DNA from: Tritrichomonas musculus
Lineage: Eukaryota > Parabasalia > Tritrichomonadida > Tritrichomonadidae
Reading direction: 5' to 3'
DNA: 64,000 nt
Assembly: GCA_039105265.1 (NCBI GenBank)
Contig: JAPFFF010000064.1
Span: 682,001-746,000, forward strand
Below, one piece after another: positions 1 to 9,952 of the stretch (position 1 is its first letter; the number at the start of each line of letters is the position of its first letter). Below the pieces are notes generated by a model. It ran no database searches and was not told where the DNA came from. It saw nothing but the letters and a program-made list of their open reading frames with translations. A program made the position numbers and the translations under genes.

Positions 1-1
1 C

Positions 2-1975
2 CCAAAAGAACTTCCAAAGATAAGAGAAAATAGATGCCCAATACGAACTAGGAGACAATCTTTTGCTTATTCTTGGCTTTCCTAAACCCAATTTTGTATA
101 ATGATCTGTATATTTTTGCATTTCTTCTGTTTCTTTAAGTTTATATTCACCTTTGGCCCAATCAACACTGTCAATAGACTTTTGAAATTGTGCTGCTAGC
201 CAAACATTAAATGGAGTTTCTTTTCTAGCTTCACGTGATTTGAATTGTGATTTCCATACTTTCTTGTACGGACTAGCACGAACAATCTTATAGCCATTAA
301 CGATTCTTGGTACTCCACGTTTATCTACAAGAACAATATCATCAACTAGGTCTCCGTTCAAATCTGTAATGGCAACACCGTTAGGATCTTTTGCGTTTGG
401 TGGAAGAAGCCTGTAGCGAGGTTGTCCAGAATCGTCAACATGATTATAAGCATATTCTTGTGCTAAATCTCGTGTGGCTGCATTCGGTATGTACTTGATA
501 CGGAAATTACCGTTGATGATGATGTCTAACAATTGCTGATTGTAAAAGGAAACATCTCCTTCACCTGACAATTTGGCTATTTTGAAAGACTTTTTAAGTT
601 TATCAGGTATATCTTTAACATCTCTATTTTTTCTTTGACCAACAGTTCTTGTAGGTTTCTTCAACAAATCTTCTGTAAAGTCCTTGTCGGGCATATAAGT
701 GTTTTCATGAGTAAATTCATCATATGGTTTGAATCTTTTAGCAGCGCTATCAGCAAAGGTTACTTCTTGATCTTCTAATGTTCTTCTTTCTTTACGTGGA
801 GCTCTGTACGCTGCTAAAGATGTATTAAGATCATTAACTTCATCATCATCTTCAATTTCTCCATCACTATTAACAGTAACTTCTTCTCTTGACATTGTTT
901 TATGATCGAATAAATATTCATTTTCATTGTCATCGCTATTCATATTGTAAAGAATTTCTCGATCTCCATTCTCAGAAATATACTTTAATAATTGTTTCAG
1001 TCGCTTTTTGTTTTTGGGTTCTGTAGTTTCATCAAAAATGTTTGTCTCATGAATAGCATTATGCAACTGTAGAACAAGCTTTCTTACTCTTATATCAGAA
1101 TCGTCTTTTGGTGAGCAAGCACGATTGTAATAATTATACAGATTTTCTTCTGTGAAATCGTCATTCAACAAACCAAATTTACGAAGCTGTGCAGCATCTA
1201 CAGCAGAAGAACTTTTATATAAGTCAGACAACCTTTCTTTTTCTTCTTCACTCATGTTGAGTAAGATTTGTTTGTCAATTTCAGCGAGCTTGCACATAGT
1301 TCCTATATTTGTTTGTCTTCTTTGATTTTCGAATTTCATCAAGTTCCCTACAACCTCAACAATCTTGTCAGAGTTCCTATTATAAGAATCAATGTTTTTT
1401 GTCAAAGATTCTACAAGAGACCTAATTTGCTTTGTATCTTTTTTGTTGAAGATAGGGTATTTTTCAGGGTCATCAGCAATTCTGTAGTACAAAAGAAGTG
1501 AATCTGATACATCTTTTTTTAGTTTAATTATCTCAGTAAGTATGTTCAAATCATCATTATATCTGTTTCTATAATAATGTTGATCTGCTTCCGGTTCCTC
1601 CTCTTCTTCTAAATAGCTTTCTGGCTTTGTTAGAGATACAGGTAGAGGAATAGTTATAGTTTGTTTCTTAATCTTATCATCTAGTTTATTTAAGTCCTTT
1701 GTACCATCAATCAACATATTTGTTAATTTTTCTTTTTGTTTTGGTGTACTTTGTTTGGCTATCATAAAGGATTTTTTCAGTTCTTCAATTCTATTGATTA
1801 TATCACTTCGATATTTTTTTGGGTTATCAAGACATTCAATGATATTCCAAATAATGTCTTTGTCAATATTTGCTTGTTCATACATATATAGCAACATTCT
1901 ACGGTAATTCATATCTTTTATTTGTTCTCTTATCACTTTTTTGAATTCTGTTCTGTCAGCTCGCTTAGTAAACAT
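2..1975 (-). CDS. Maverick structural-type protein, partial (C-terminus off the left edge)
   Basis: An open frame of at least 658 codons starts at an ATG reading leftward from 1975 and runs without a stop to the window edge. The N-terminal half is charged and helical, with an acidic run near residue 135. The C-terminal part (about residues 535-565) contains a DLNGD motif followed by an IVLVDKRGVPRIVNGY stretch. This resembles calcium-loop/FG-GAP-like repeats, and I associate it with virion proteins of such elements (inference). It is divergent from the fibre-like gene at 1990, with only 14 bp between the two start codons, so both probably share one promoter region. I cannot assign it to a named capsid protein. 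Real coding status is strongly supported by length and position; function is not. Confidence 0.75.
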   Translation of the reverse strand, partial: MFTKRADRTEFKKVIREQIKDMNYRRMLLYMYEQANIDKDIIWNIIECLDNPKKYRSDIINRIEELKKSFMIAKQSTPKQKEKLTNMLIDGTKDLNKLDDKIKKQTITIPLPVSLTKPESYLEEEEEPEADQHYYRNRYNDDLNILTEIIKLKKDVSDSLLLYYRIADDPEKYPIFNKKDTKQIRSLVESLTKNIDSYNRNSDKIVEVVGNLMKFENQRRQTNIGTMCKLAEIDKQILLNMSEEEKERLSDLYKSSSAVDAAQLRKFGLLNDDFTEENLYNYYNRACSPKDDSDIRVRKLVLQLHNAIHETNIFDETTEPKNKKRLKQLLKYISENGDREILYNMNSDDNENEYLFDHKTMSREEVTVNSDGEIEDDDEVNDLNTSLAAYRAPRKERRTLEDQEVTFADSAAKRFKPYDEFTHENTYMPDKDFTEDLLKKPTRTVGQRKNRDVKDIPDKLKKSFKIAKLSGEGDVSFYNQQLLDIIINGNFRIKYIPNAATRDLAQEYAYNHVDDSGQPRYRLLPPNAKDPNGVAITDLNGDLVDDIVLVDKRGVPRIVNGYKIVRASPYKKVWKSQFKSREARKETPFNVWLAAQFQKSIDSVDWAKGEYKLKETEEMQKYTDHYTKLGLGKPRISKRLSPSSYWASIFSYLWKFFW

Positions 1976-1994
1976 TTATTATATTATAAATGTT
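1971..1994. promoter_or_regulatory. Perfect inverted repeat embracing two divergent start codons
   Basis: Nine-base arms AACATTTAT and ATAAATGTT flank a 6-base centre. The ATG of the leftward gene (1975-1973) sits in one arm and the ATG of the rightward gene (1990-1992) in the other, so both proteins begin Met-Phe-Thr. The whole space between the starts is AT-only. This could be a bidirectional initiator or operator, or simply a product of the symmetric start contexts. Confidence 0.5.
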
Positions 1995-4809
1995 CACAAT
2001 AGAGCAAGCAGGTAGCATCAAGAAAGTGAATACTATAGACGAACTTATCATTGATTATATAAGAAAGTATTCATGTCAAGGTGGTTTGCAAGGAGTGAAT
2101 ACTGAAGAAATCAAAAAAATGCTGGAGCCGTATGCACTTTTGACAGACTTATTTGAATTTCTTAAGACTGAAGAATTTAATAAAGAAATAATGAAATATG
2201 TATCAAATGAGGAACTTGAGAATGAATATCGTAAGAAAAATGATCTTACTTATGAAAATACAACACTCTTAACTACGACTGCAGCAGATGAAAGATATAA
2301 CAGAAAAGATGATATTCCTACTGTAGTAAATTCACAGCAGTATGATGAAAGTTCTACCACTAATGATGTTGCTGTACCTACTGTAAAATTAGTAGAAGAA
2401 CTAACAAAAGATAATTTGTTTAAGTATGATGCAGAAAAGAATGAAATTGTGATGACAAACACAGATAATAATAAATATGTGTCTTTAGAATCACATTATG
2501 GTAGACCTGCTTTGAAGATTATAAATTATGTTTCTTCTTATAATGAAGCTAGTTTTGGAGCTACACCCTGTGGTTTTTTAATAAGTGATATAAATGATAA
2601 TATTATTCTTCATTACGATAAAGATGACAAACAAACTTTATTAGCAAATCCCTGTAATCTTGAGGATCAGAAACCTTTTCTTACAGAAGTCACTGTAAAT
2701 GACCTATATAACAGGAAAGATTGTACTCTAGCTATAAAGGCTGTGTTTGAAGATGGGAGTTCTACCTCATTCACTATTACACATAATGTAAGCACAAATG
2801 ACAAAGAAGTATATGTAAAAATAGAAGATACATCTGACTATGTAGCAAATTATGTAGCTTATGAGAGTGATAAAGTTGGTTATATCAAGTGTAATGTAGA
2901 TAATGAAACTACAATCTTGTTTGTAAAAGCTGTAACAGAAAATGTTTTTACTTATGGAGATTATACTTATGATGTTAGTAATGGTAGAATCACTACTCTA
3001 GAAACAGTAGCGAAGTTAACAAAGTTTGTTCCAAGTATAGTATACAATGATAAGGTTACTAAGTTTTGTAAAATTCAGCTTAATAAAAATAGTCCTTCAA
3101 GTATCTCTGTTGCTACTGATTTCAATGGTAGAGATATAACTTCTTTGTATACATTCGGAAATTGTTCTAAAACCGTAATTCATATTGATTTCACTAACTT
3201 TGATATTTCTAATGTTACAATTTGCTCAGATTTTGCAAATAAGTGTAATAACCTAGAGACTATAAAATTTGATAAGAGATATAGTAATAATTTGTGTAAG
3301 TATTTCGATTGGATGTTTATAGAATGTCGTAAACTAAAGGAAGTTGATTTATCTATGTTCTATTCGAGGAATGTGGAAAAGATTGGAAGTATATTTATGG
3401 CTTGTATAGTTTTAGAAGTTATAGATATTTCAAACTTAATCATAACAGCCATGTCTCAGTCTTGTACCGGTATGTTTTCGGATTGCCGTAACCTAAAAAT
3501 ATTGTATATACATGAAAGTATGCAGGATCTTATTTCTTACGTTTTTGAATACAAAGGTAACGTAAAATTAGTGAAATCAACTTATAAAGGTAGAGAATGT
3601 TATATTGCAGAAAATCATCTTGAAGAAGTACGTAATAATGATTGTGCTTTGAAAACTGATATTCCTACTGTAGTAAATTCACAACAAAATGATGAAAGTT
3701 CTACCACTAATGATGTTGTTGTACCTACTGTAAAATTAGTGGAAGAACTAACAAAAGATAATTTGTTTAAGTATGATGCAGAAAAGAATTCTATAGTAAT
3801 GGCGAACACCGATAATAGTAAACATGTGTCTTTAGAATCAAATTATGGAGATCCTGCTTTGAAGATTATAAATTATGGTTCTTCTTATAATGAAGTTAAT
3901 TTTGGTCTCACACATAGCACTTTTATAATTTCTGATGATTCTAATAAAGATTTCTTTAGATATGATAAATATGGTAAGAAAACTTATCTTCAAAATCCAT
4001 GTAATATTAATTTCGAACCTCTACTTACAGAAGCTGCTGCAAATGAAAAATATGTAAAAACTACTGGGAATTCTACTATAGAAGGTACAATAAATATACA
4101 CCCACAGTATAATACTGTTATTAATGCTTGTTATGAAAATAATAAGGGTAAATATATAATTTTTGGTGAAACTGAGGAGAAAAAAGCAGAATTCACATAC
4201 TATTATGATACAGAAGGAAGTTATGGTCATTTTAATATAAATGTTGATAATGGACAACTTTTAAATGTTACTAGAAAAAGTTTTCAAGAAACTAATACTA
4301 GACTATATAGTAATTTAAATATTAGTGGTAATTTATCTGTATCAGGAACAATAACAGGAACAATAGCAAACAGCAATACTATTACTCACTACGCTCCTAT
4401 AGAAACTTCTGTAAATTCTATTTCTGACTTCATAGTTGGTGCTCCTGTGTATCTTACTGGAAATGTGTACAAGAGAAAGAATGATACTTGGGAGGAATCT
4501 ACTGCAGAGGACACCACAGATTGTATTTGCTCAGTGAAAACACAAGGAACATGGAAAGAGTATATAGGAATTTGCACAAAAATAGATACCAAGAATAATT
4601 CAGTAACATTCGCTTCCCATGGTGATTACCTTGTGCGTGTCACAGATTCATCATGTTATTGTACAGGTGACGAAGTTTTTATAGATGATGACAATAAACT
4701 AAAGATTCTTGCTGGTGCTACTGCAGTAACAGCAAAAATAAGAAGGATGACAGTAGGAATTATTACTAGTATCATAAACACAAATATGCTTGCAGTTTTT
4801 AAGGCATAA
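1990..4809 (+). CDS. Maverick fibre-like protein with duplicated modules and a BspA/DUF285-like insert
   Basis: 939 residues. A short helical N-terminus (1-90) is followed by a module at about 108-245 that recurs at about 557-690 with high identity; each copy carries the TVNDLYNRKD / AANEKYVKTT type of segment seen in phage and viral fibre shafts. Between the copies, about residues 375-515 form leucine- and cysteine-containing repeats with NC..L..IDF.NFD and MF..CR.L...DLS patterns, typical of DUF285/BspA-like adhesion repeats. The C-terminal 150 residues are compact, begin after a Gly/Thr/Ser-rich stretch and look like a fibre head. The likely role is virion attachment (inference). It overlaps the convergent small gene by 11 bp at its 3' end. 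ATG at 1990 is the only sensible start, 14 bp from the divergent gene. Confidence 0.75.
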   Translation: MFTIEQAGSIKKVNTIDELIIDYIRKYSCQGGLQGVNTEEIKKMLEPYALLTDLFEFLKTEEFNKEIMKYVSNEELENEYRKKNDLTYENTTLLTTTAADERYNRKDDIPTVVNSQQYDESSTTNDVAVPTVKLVEELTKDNLFKYDAEKNEIVMTNTDNNKYVSLESHYGRPALKIINYVSSYNEASFGATPCGFLISDINDNIILHYDKDDKQTLLANPCNLEDQKPFLTEVTVNDLYNRKDCTLAIKAVFEDGSSTSFTITHNVSTNDKEVYVKIEDTSDYVANYVAYESDKVGYIKCNVDNETTILFVKAVTENVFTYGDYTYDVSNGRITTLETVAKLTKFVPSIVYNDKVTKFCKIQLNKNSPSSISVATDFNGRDITSLYTFGNCSKTVIHIDFTNFDISNVTICSDFANKCNNLETIKFDKRYSNNLCKYFDWMFIECRKLKEVDLSMFYSRNVEKIGSIFMACIVLEVIDISNLIITAMSQSCTGMFSDCRNLKILYIHESMQDLISYVFEYKGNVKLVKSTYKGRECYIAENHLEEVRNNDCALKTDIPTVVNSQQNDESSTTNDVVVPTVKLVEELTKDNLFKYDAEKNSIVMANTDNSKHVSLESNYGDPALKIINYGSSYNEVNFGLTHSTFIISDDSNKDFFRYDKYGKKTYLQNPCNINFEPLLTEAAANEKYVKTTGNSTIEGTINIHPQYNTVINACYENNKGKYIIFGETEEKKAEFTYYYDTEGSYGHFNINVDNGQLLNVTRKSFQETNTRLYSNLNISGNLSVSGTITGTIANSNTITHYAPIETSVNSISDFIVGAPVYLTGNVYKRKNDTWEESTAEDTTDCICSVKTQGTWKEYIGICTKIDTKNNSVTFASHGDYLVRVTDSSCYCTGDEVFIDDDNKLKILAGATAVTAKIRRMTVGIITSIINTNMLAVFKA

Positions 4810-5101
4810 TTTTGTTAATTAGTTTGTCAGTCATATAAATTGAAAGATTGATGTTATATTTTTCTTTGAGTTCTCGTCTGACATATGAGATTTGTTTGTG
4901 CTTTGGTAGCTTTGTTATTTCATTTTTGTTATCTTCATTTTGTATATACTCCATAACTTGTTTTCTTTGTTCATCATTCATATTTTTGCTTTTGTTGAAT
5001 GGAGCTGTTCTCTGTTTAGTTATTTTTGGTTTGTCTAATAAACGATTTAATAACTGCTTGATTTCTAATAACTCTTTTATTATTTCTTGTTCGTTTGACA
5101 T
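4799..5101 (-). CDS. Small basic helical Maverick protein, unknown function
   Basis: 100 residues. The N-terminus (MSNEQEIIKELLEIKQLLNR) is a strong amphipathic or coiled-coil helix. The middle is basic and the C-terminal half is helical with a RRELKEKY segment. It lies between the fibre gene, which it overlaps tail-to-tail by 11 bp, and the polymerase, whose stop is 52 bp from this start; it reads in the same direction as the polymerase. I do not recognise the family. The coiled coil plus basic stretch would suit a DNA-binding or scaffold accessory protein, but that is speculation. Confidence 0.6.
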   Translation of the reverse strand: MSNEQEIIKELLEIKQLLNRLLDKPKITKQRTAPFNKSKNMNDEQRKQVMEYIQNEDNKNEITKLPKHKQISYVRRELKEKYNINLSIYMTDKLINKIMP

Positions 5102-5153
5102 TACTGTTTAAAATAAAAATAAAAAACAAAAAACAAAAATAAGAATGAATTTT

Positions 5154-8100
5154 TTAATAAGAATAATCTTTTGCAGTGAGTCCAGTAATGAAAGGTAAAC
5201 AAGCTTGATTCTCTAGTACAATCATTTTTGTATGAAGTCCTGTTAAAGCATTTTTGTTAACAGTAACCTTTGACATAACACCGCTTTTCATTTGTAAGTT
5301 AATGTTCTTACCAACTTTAATAGATTTATTCAAAACGATATCGTTGTAGTCTTCATGTACAATATTATTTTTCTTTAGACTAACGCCTTTCAACTTTAGT
5401 GATTTTGTTTGTCCGTCATTATTCCATATTGTGTAGCATTTTGGTGCAAGTGCAATTTGGTTTTCTCCAAACTTCTCCACGCACAATCCTAATATCTTCT
5501 TTTCATCATAAATACTATGCAAATCTGTATTCGGCATGAACTTGTAAATGTGTTTATTATAAAATTCATGATCTTTGATGATATATTTAAATTCTTGGTC
5601 AATACCTTTTGAAGGTTCACCTGCTACAGCCCAGTAATATGAATCAGTGTCCAAAGAAGTTAAATGAAGTCTATTCATGTCCAAGCACCTATTCATAAAA
5701 TCATAGTAGAAGGTACAGTACCAGAATTTAGCATTATCTAATGTCCAAAATGATTCTTGTAAGCAGGTAGTGCAATGATAAGTTTTTGGTTGTTGTTGAA
5801 TAATAAAGAGATCATCATTTAATTGAGCACCATTCACGTACGTTTGAGAAATAATATACTGATAAGCTTTGTTAGTATCACATATTTTTACTTTACAAAA
5901 CTTCTCAGTGTTCATTCCATCGTAACCATACGAACCATTCATACTAATCTTGTAAAACTTTTCATTACCATTTGACTTCCCAGCAATAATATCTTGTCGT
6001 TTCTTCATGAATGTAGTAACAAATTCACGAAATCCTGTATGAGCTTCATAAATTGAGACACTCTTTACATCCTCTAGCACTAAGCCATGATCAAGTAAGA
6101 ACCATAAATAGTAATTGCTAAATGTCATATATTCTCCATAAGTGTCAAGTAACATAGTAAGTTTGCGTTCTTCTTTGTCTAATGAGGCTAGTTTATGCTC
6201 TTGAAGATAAGAGTACATATAAGTTCCTATTACTGATTCCTCATTTTTGATGTTGATGTTTCTGAAGACTGGAGGAAAATTAATGAAGTAATTGATCTTG
6301 CTTGCTGGACATACTAACTTTACTTTTGCTATGAATAAGTATTTTGGATTTGGTTGGAATCTTGTTTTGCTAGTTATAATGTCTATTGCCTTTTGTTTTG
6401 ATTGGTTGTCTTTAACATCTATTCTGCGTACGAAACTACCTGGCATGTACATAATTCCACCATGATATTTATTGAAATCATGTTTTGTAGAAGAAAACGA
6501 TGAAGGGTACAAACTATTAAAATCAACTCCAACAACATGTGTCATTATATTTGGAGTGTCGTACGAAAGAACTTTATTATTGATTGCATCGTACCTAAAC
6601 TTATTAATATGTGTTTCACCTTTAATATTATATCTATGCTGTACGTTTGATAGTCCTCCTGTTATGTTATTTCGTAAACTATAATATTCTTGTTCATCGT
6701 TAATGAGAGTAGGTAAATGATTTAGTTTACAAAACTTCTTCAACTGAATTCTTAATGAGGTTATTTTTGGGTCATCACGTTTACGGAGCTTATTACATTC
6801 TACACAAGCGAGTTTGCAATTGCTCAATTCATGTCCAATATCGTTATCAATTCTATCAAGTGTTGGTTTGTTTACGTTTGTAAAATGTTCCTTACATAAA
6901 TGGCAACAACCATTATTGTACATTTTCATAAATTCATCAAAATCAGAAACTGATATACATTTGTCAAGATTTCGCATGTTATTACTATGGGTTTGATTAT
7001 ATTTTTGATCTTGCTTGTAATAACAGTCACATTTATATTTCCACCATTTGATTGTTGGTTTGAAGGAATTTTCTTTGTTAATTATGTCGTATTCAGTGGT
7101 CGGATCAAAATCTTTATAAGCAAGAGCGTACTTGATACATGCTGAACACTTTGATAATGATAAGTTTGATATCATGTCTACATTATATTCAGCGTTCATA
7201 GCAATAAGATTGTCAATTGGCTTAATCATCATTTCTACATCATTATCATTATAAGCTAGTAAGTAATCCCATCTATTTTTGTAGTTCTTGCAATCATTTA
7301 CATATTCTGCATAATCTTCCTTAGATAATGGGTTTCGTTGGTTCAAATAACTATAGAAGTCATCATAAGCAAATGGTTCTGTTACAGATAAAACTTCATT
7401 GTAATTATCACTATTGAGGGCCTCATACGGAAAGACTCCCTTGTTACTATTGGTTTCACCTCCAAAGTCAACACCAAATTGCTTTAATGTTCCACCGGCA
7501 ACAAAAGCTTGAGCATCTATAAAACGAAGTTTGGTTGGATATTTAGTTGAAGTAAGTACGAATTGTTTTAGTGATGATAATGTTCCAATGATGCTATTTG
7601 ATTCAATTTTCCAATGAGAGGCATTAAGATATTGTTTGAATAGATTACTATCAAATCTTGAAGAATTGAAACCAAATACCGTTATGGTAGTTATACTGTT
7701 GTCTATCTTTTCAGGTACACATGAGTATTGTTGTTTGTCTTTGTATACAATTAATGATTGTTCAAAAAGCCAATCAAGCCATAATGGTATGAAATCTTTG
7801 TTATCCTGTAAACTAAAATGCTTTGTTGTTAAGCCAGAAGCGGACTTTACGCATGAGGAAACTGATAACGGTAAGAGCCGTGAATTGATAATAGTTGATT
7901 TACTGGCTTCTGTATTTACAACTTGATCCATTGTTTCAAAGTCATATGTTATGTAATAGATATTCGGTTTCCATGGTAATCCATGTGCAAGACAATACTC
8001 ATAGACTGGATTGTTTAAAATATGTGGACAATATGGTAAAGCTTCCTTGACTGGTACAAATTGTTTCTTATACTTACCATCACAATGTTTGACATGATCA

Positions 8101-9467
8101 TCGAAACGTTTGATATTGCTATGCCCGTAATGAACATAAGAATTGCATTTTGGACAAACATGAATTGCAGTAAGTTTTTCAGCATCTTTGATAAACATAA
8201 TATGAACAGTAAGGTCTTTGGTAAATAATAATGCTGAATAAGTTGTGTAATCTTTGTTGAAATACCATTGTTCCTGTAAGTCATATTGTTTGTCATTGTT
8301 GTATTCATATATGTTTATGTTGATTTTATGTTTTTCGGCTAATTCTTTCATTTCCTCCATTGTTACTCCTTGAAAATTGTCCAATAAACGTTGTGCATGC
8401 TTTGGTATTTTTGTTGTATAAGTTATTCCATATTCCTCAAGTAGCAGTTTCTTGGCACGTTTAGTACGATGTTTGATGTCGTATTTGGTTGTATTAGTCA
8501 ATTCAGGAAACAAACAACAAGCAAGAAAACGGTACCAACATAAATTATCATCTTCATCATCAACAATTATATAATTATTACTCTTCTTGAATATTTCTGG
8601 AAGATCTTTGATTCGACCTGTAACCTTACGCATTCTCGATATCGTAAAGGATATTGAGTGTACAATTGTTAGTTTATTGTTTGATGAAGTTGTTTCATAG
8701 CTGTTTAGTACAGTTTCTATATACATTTTGCATTCATCAAGGTTTCGTTCATCTTTTACTATAATTGGTATAGCAGATTTGTAGTTTTGCCATCTGATCT
8801 CTCTAGCCTCATAATCATATTTTTCTTCATAAGTTTCAAAGTCAAAGGTACTTGTTTCAAAGACTCCAGAAAGTTGAAAATGTATTTTAAATGGTTTTAG
8901 TTCACTTTGGTAAACATGAAGTAAGGCATCATATATGTTTGCTAGAGATGATATTTCATTGAAATAATATGTAATAATAGGTTTACCATGATCATTACGT
9001 TCTTTAACCAAAGCTTCTGGGTAGTCATATGCTTGCAAAGCTGCTACTGCTCTATCGAAATCATTTGGAAAATTAACTATTAGAAAATCATTATGCTTAC
9101 TAGTGAATTGTTGACCATTTTTCTTAAGGTACTCGTACAGTTCTTCGTTTTCTGGTTCATTTACTTCGGGTGTATTAATTATTGTTGTTATTCGTTGTTG
9201 GTTTTGTTTGATAACTTCATCAATGTAATTATTAATGGTAATTTCATCAATAACATCTGTAGGAGCTAATTCATCAGGCTTAATATCACCAAGAAGAATA
9301 TTGTAAGCATTATTGTCGTTGAAATATTTACATAGCCTTGTAATATTTATATTGTTGTCTTGGTCAATAATAATATTAGCATTTAATTTAGTGTTCAGAA
9401 TCGCAATGAATTTGGTTATTGTTTCTGTATCCAAATTGAATAATGTTTCTGGTATTAAATTTGTCAT
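5154..9467 (-). CDS. polB: Protein-primed family B DNA polymerase with OTU-like N-terminus and internal HNH nuclease domain
   Basis: 1,437 residues. Replicates the element by protein priming. Visible motifs: ExoI DFET (about 509), ExoII FGFNSSRFD (about 598), ExoIII YNDNDVEMM (about 740), Pol A DFNSLYPS (about 982), Pol B KISMNGSYG (about 1173), Pol C DTDS (1272-1275) and a KLKG basic motif (about 1358). Before the exonuclease, a DDNLCWYRFLACC segment (Cys about 310) and a CPKC...H...C zinc-like site (about 440-470) match the OTU-protease-like and zinc regions common in Polinton polymerases. Between ExoIII and Pol A, about residues 852-897, lies a CHLC...LDRIDND.GH...NC...C..CN..R block, a His-Me finger (HNH) nuclease signature. 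All catalytic residues appear intact, so the enzyme is probably active. Start is the ATG at 9467. Confidence 0.93.
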   Translation of the reverse strand: MTNLIPETLFNLDTETITKFIAILNTKLNANIIIDQDNNINITRLCKYFNDNNAYNILLGDIKPDELAPTDVIDEITINNYIDEVIKQNQQRITTIINTPEVNEPENEELYEYLKKNGQQFTSKHNDFLIVNFPNDFDRAVAALQAYDYPEALVKERNDHGKPIITYYFNEISSLANIYDALLHVYQSELKPFKIHFQLSGVFETSTFDFETYEEKYDYEAREIRWQNYKSAIPIIVKDERNLDECKMYIETVLNSYETTSSNNKLTIVHSISFTISRMRKVTGRIKDLPEIFKKSNNYIIVDDEDDNLCWYRFLACCLFPELTNTTKYDIKHRTKRAKKLLLEEYGITYTTKIPKHAQRLLDNFQGVTMEEMKELAEKHKININIYEYNNDKQYDLQEQWYFNKDYTTYSALLFTKDLTVHIMFIKDAEKLTAIHVCPKCNSYVHYGHSNIKRFDDHVKHCDGKYKKQFVPVKEALPYCPHILNNPVYEYCLAHGLPWKPNIYYITYDFETMDQVVNTEASKSTIINSRLLPLSVSSCVKSASGLTTKHFSLQDNKDFIPLWLDWLFEQSLIVYKDKQQYSCVPEKIDNSITTITVFGFNSSRFDSNLFKQYLNASHWKIESNSIIGTLSSLKQFVLTSTKYPTKLRFIDAQAFVAGGTLKQFGVDFGGETNSNKGVFPYEALNSDNYNEVLSVTEPFAYDDFYSYLNQRNPLSKEDYAEYVNDCKNYKNRWDYLLAYNDNDVEMMIKPIDNLIAMNAEYNVDMISNLSLSKCSACIKYALAYKDFDPTTEYDIINKENSFKPTIKWWKYKCDCYYKQDQKYNQTHSNNMRNLDKCISVSDFDEFMKMYNNGCCHLCKEHFTNVNKPTLDRIDNDIGHELSNCKLACVECNKLRKRDDPKITSLRIQLKKFCKLNHLPTLINDEQEYYSLRNNITGGLSNVQHRYNIKGETHINKFRYDAINNKVLSYDTPNIMTHVVGVDFNSLYPSSFSSTKHDFNKYHGGIMYMPGSFVRRIDVKDNQSKQKAIDIITSKTRFQPNPKYLFIAKVKLVCPASKINYFINFPPVFRNINIKNEESVIGTYMYSYLQEHKLASLDKEERKLTMLLDTYGEYMTFSNYYLWFLLDHGLVLEDVKSVSIYEAHTGFREFVTTFMKKRQDIIAGKSNGNEKFYKISMNGSYGYDGMNTEKFCKVKICDTNKAYQYIISQTYVNGAQLNDDLFIIQQQPKTYHCTTCLQESFWTLDNAKFWYCTFYYDFMNRCLDMNRLHLTSLDTDSYYWAVAGEPSKGIDQEFKYIIKDHEFYNKHIYKFMPNTDLHSIYDEKKILGLCVEKFGENQIALAPKCYTIWNNDGQTKSLKLKGVSLKKNNIVHEDYNDIVLNKSIKVGKNINLQMKSGVMSKVTVNKNALTGLHTKMIVLENQACLPFITGLTAKDYSY

Positions 9468-9550
9468 TTGGCGTTTGGTTCGTTTTGTATAAGAATAAAA
9501 TTAAAATATTTAAAATATTTAAAATACAAAAATAATAATCGCTTTTTTAA

Positions 9551-9952
9551 TTAAATTTCCTGAATCTTATCAGTGTTTGGATTGAATTCATTCATGCATT
9601 TATTTCCTTCATCAGTGTATTGGAAGAATTCCCATACCTCATCGTAAAACTTCTTTGGAAAGTGATATGGCATAATATCATAATCATTGTAATCACCAGT
9701 AAGCTCATCAATATAGTAATCAAATATTTCTCCATACTCACGAAAAGCAGCATTTTCATCATGAAAAGATATGTATAAGTGATGCTGTTCTCTGAATATA
9801 TCCATTTGTGCGTCTATAATAAAGGGTTCAACAACATCAATAGCATCACGGTCACCATCAATGACTTTATCACAAATGTCAGCAAAAAGGTCATACATAG
9901 GTGTTTTATATGTACGGAGTTGTTTAGCAGCATAATTAGCAAAGGCTTCCAT
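9551..9952 (-). CDS. Small acidic Maverick accessory protein, unknown
   Basis: 133 residues, strongly acidic and rich in Asp, Glu, Tyr and Phe, with no transmembrane segment or recognisable motif. It reads in the same direction as the polymerase, 83 bp upstream of it, and is the last gene before the presumed right end of the element. The composition resembles small acidic inhibitor or DNA-mimic proteins, but no motif supports that. The clean ATG, the uninterrupted frame and the tight spacing argue that it is a real gene. Confidence 0.55.
   Translation of the reverse strand: MEAFANYAAKQLRTYKTPMYDLFADICDKVIDGDRDAIDVVEPFIIDAQMDIFREQHHLYISFHDENAAFREYGEIFDYYIDELTGDYNDYDIMPYHFPKKFYDEVWEFFQYTDEGNKCMNEFNPNTDKIQEI

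Noticed and set aside
6660-6930. Intein or intron within the polymerase
   Set aside because: The HNH block is in frame and lacks intein splice-junction residues or a self-splicing fold that I could see; an inserted domain is the simpler reading.
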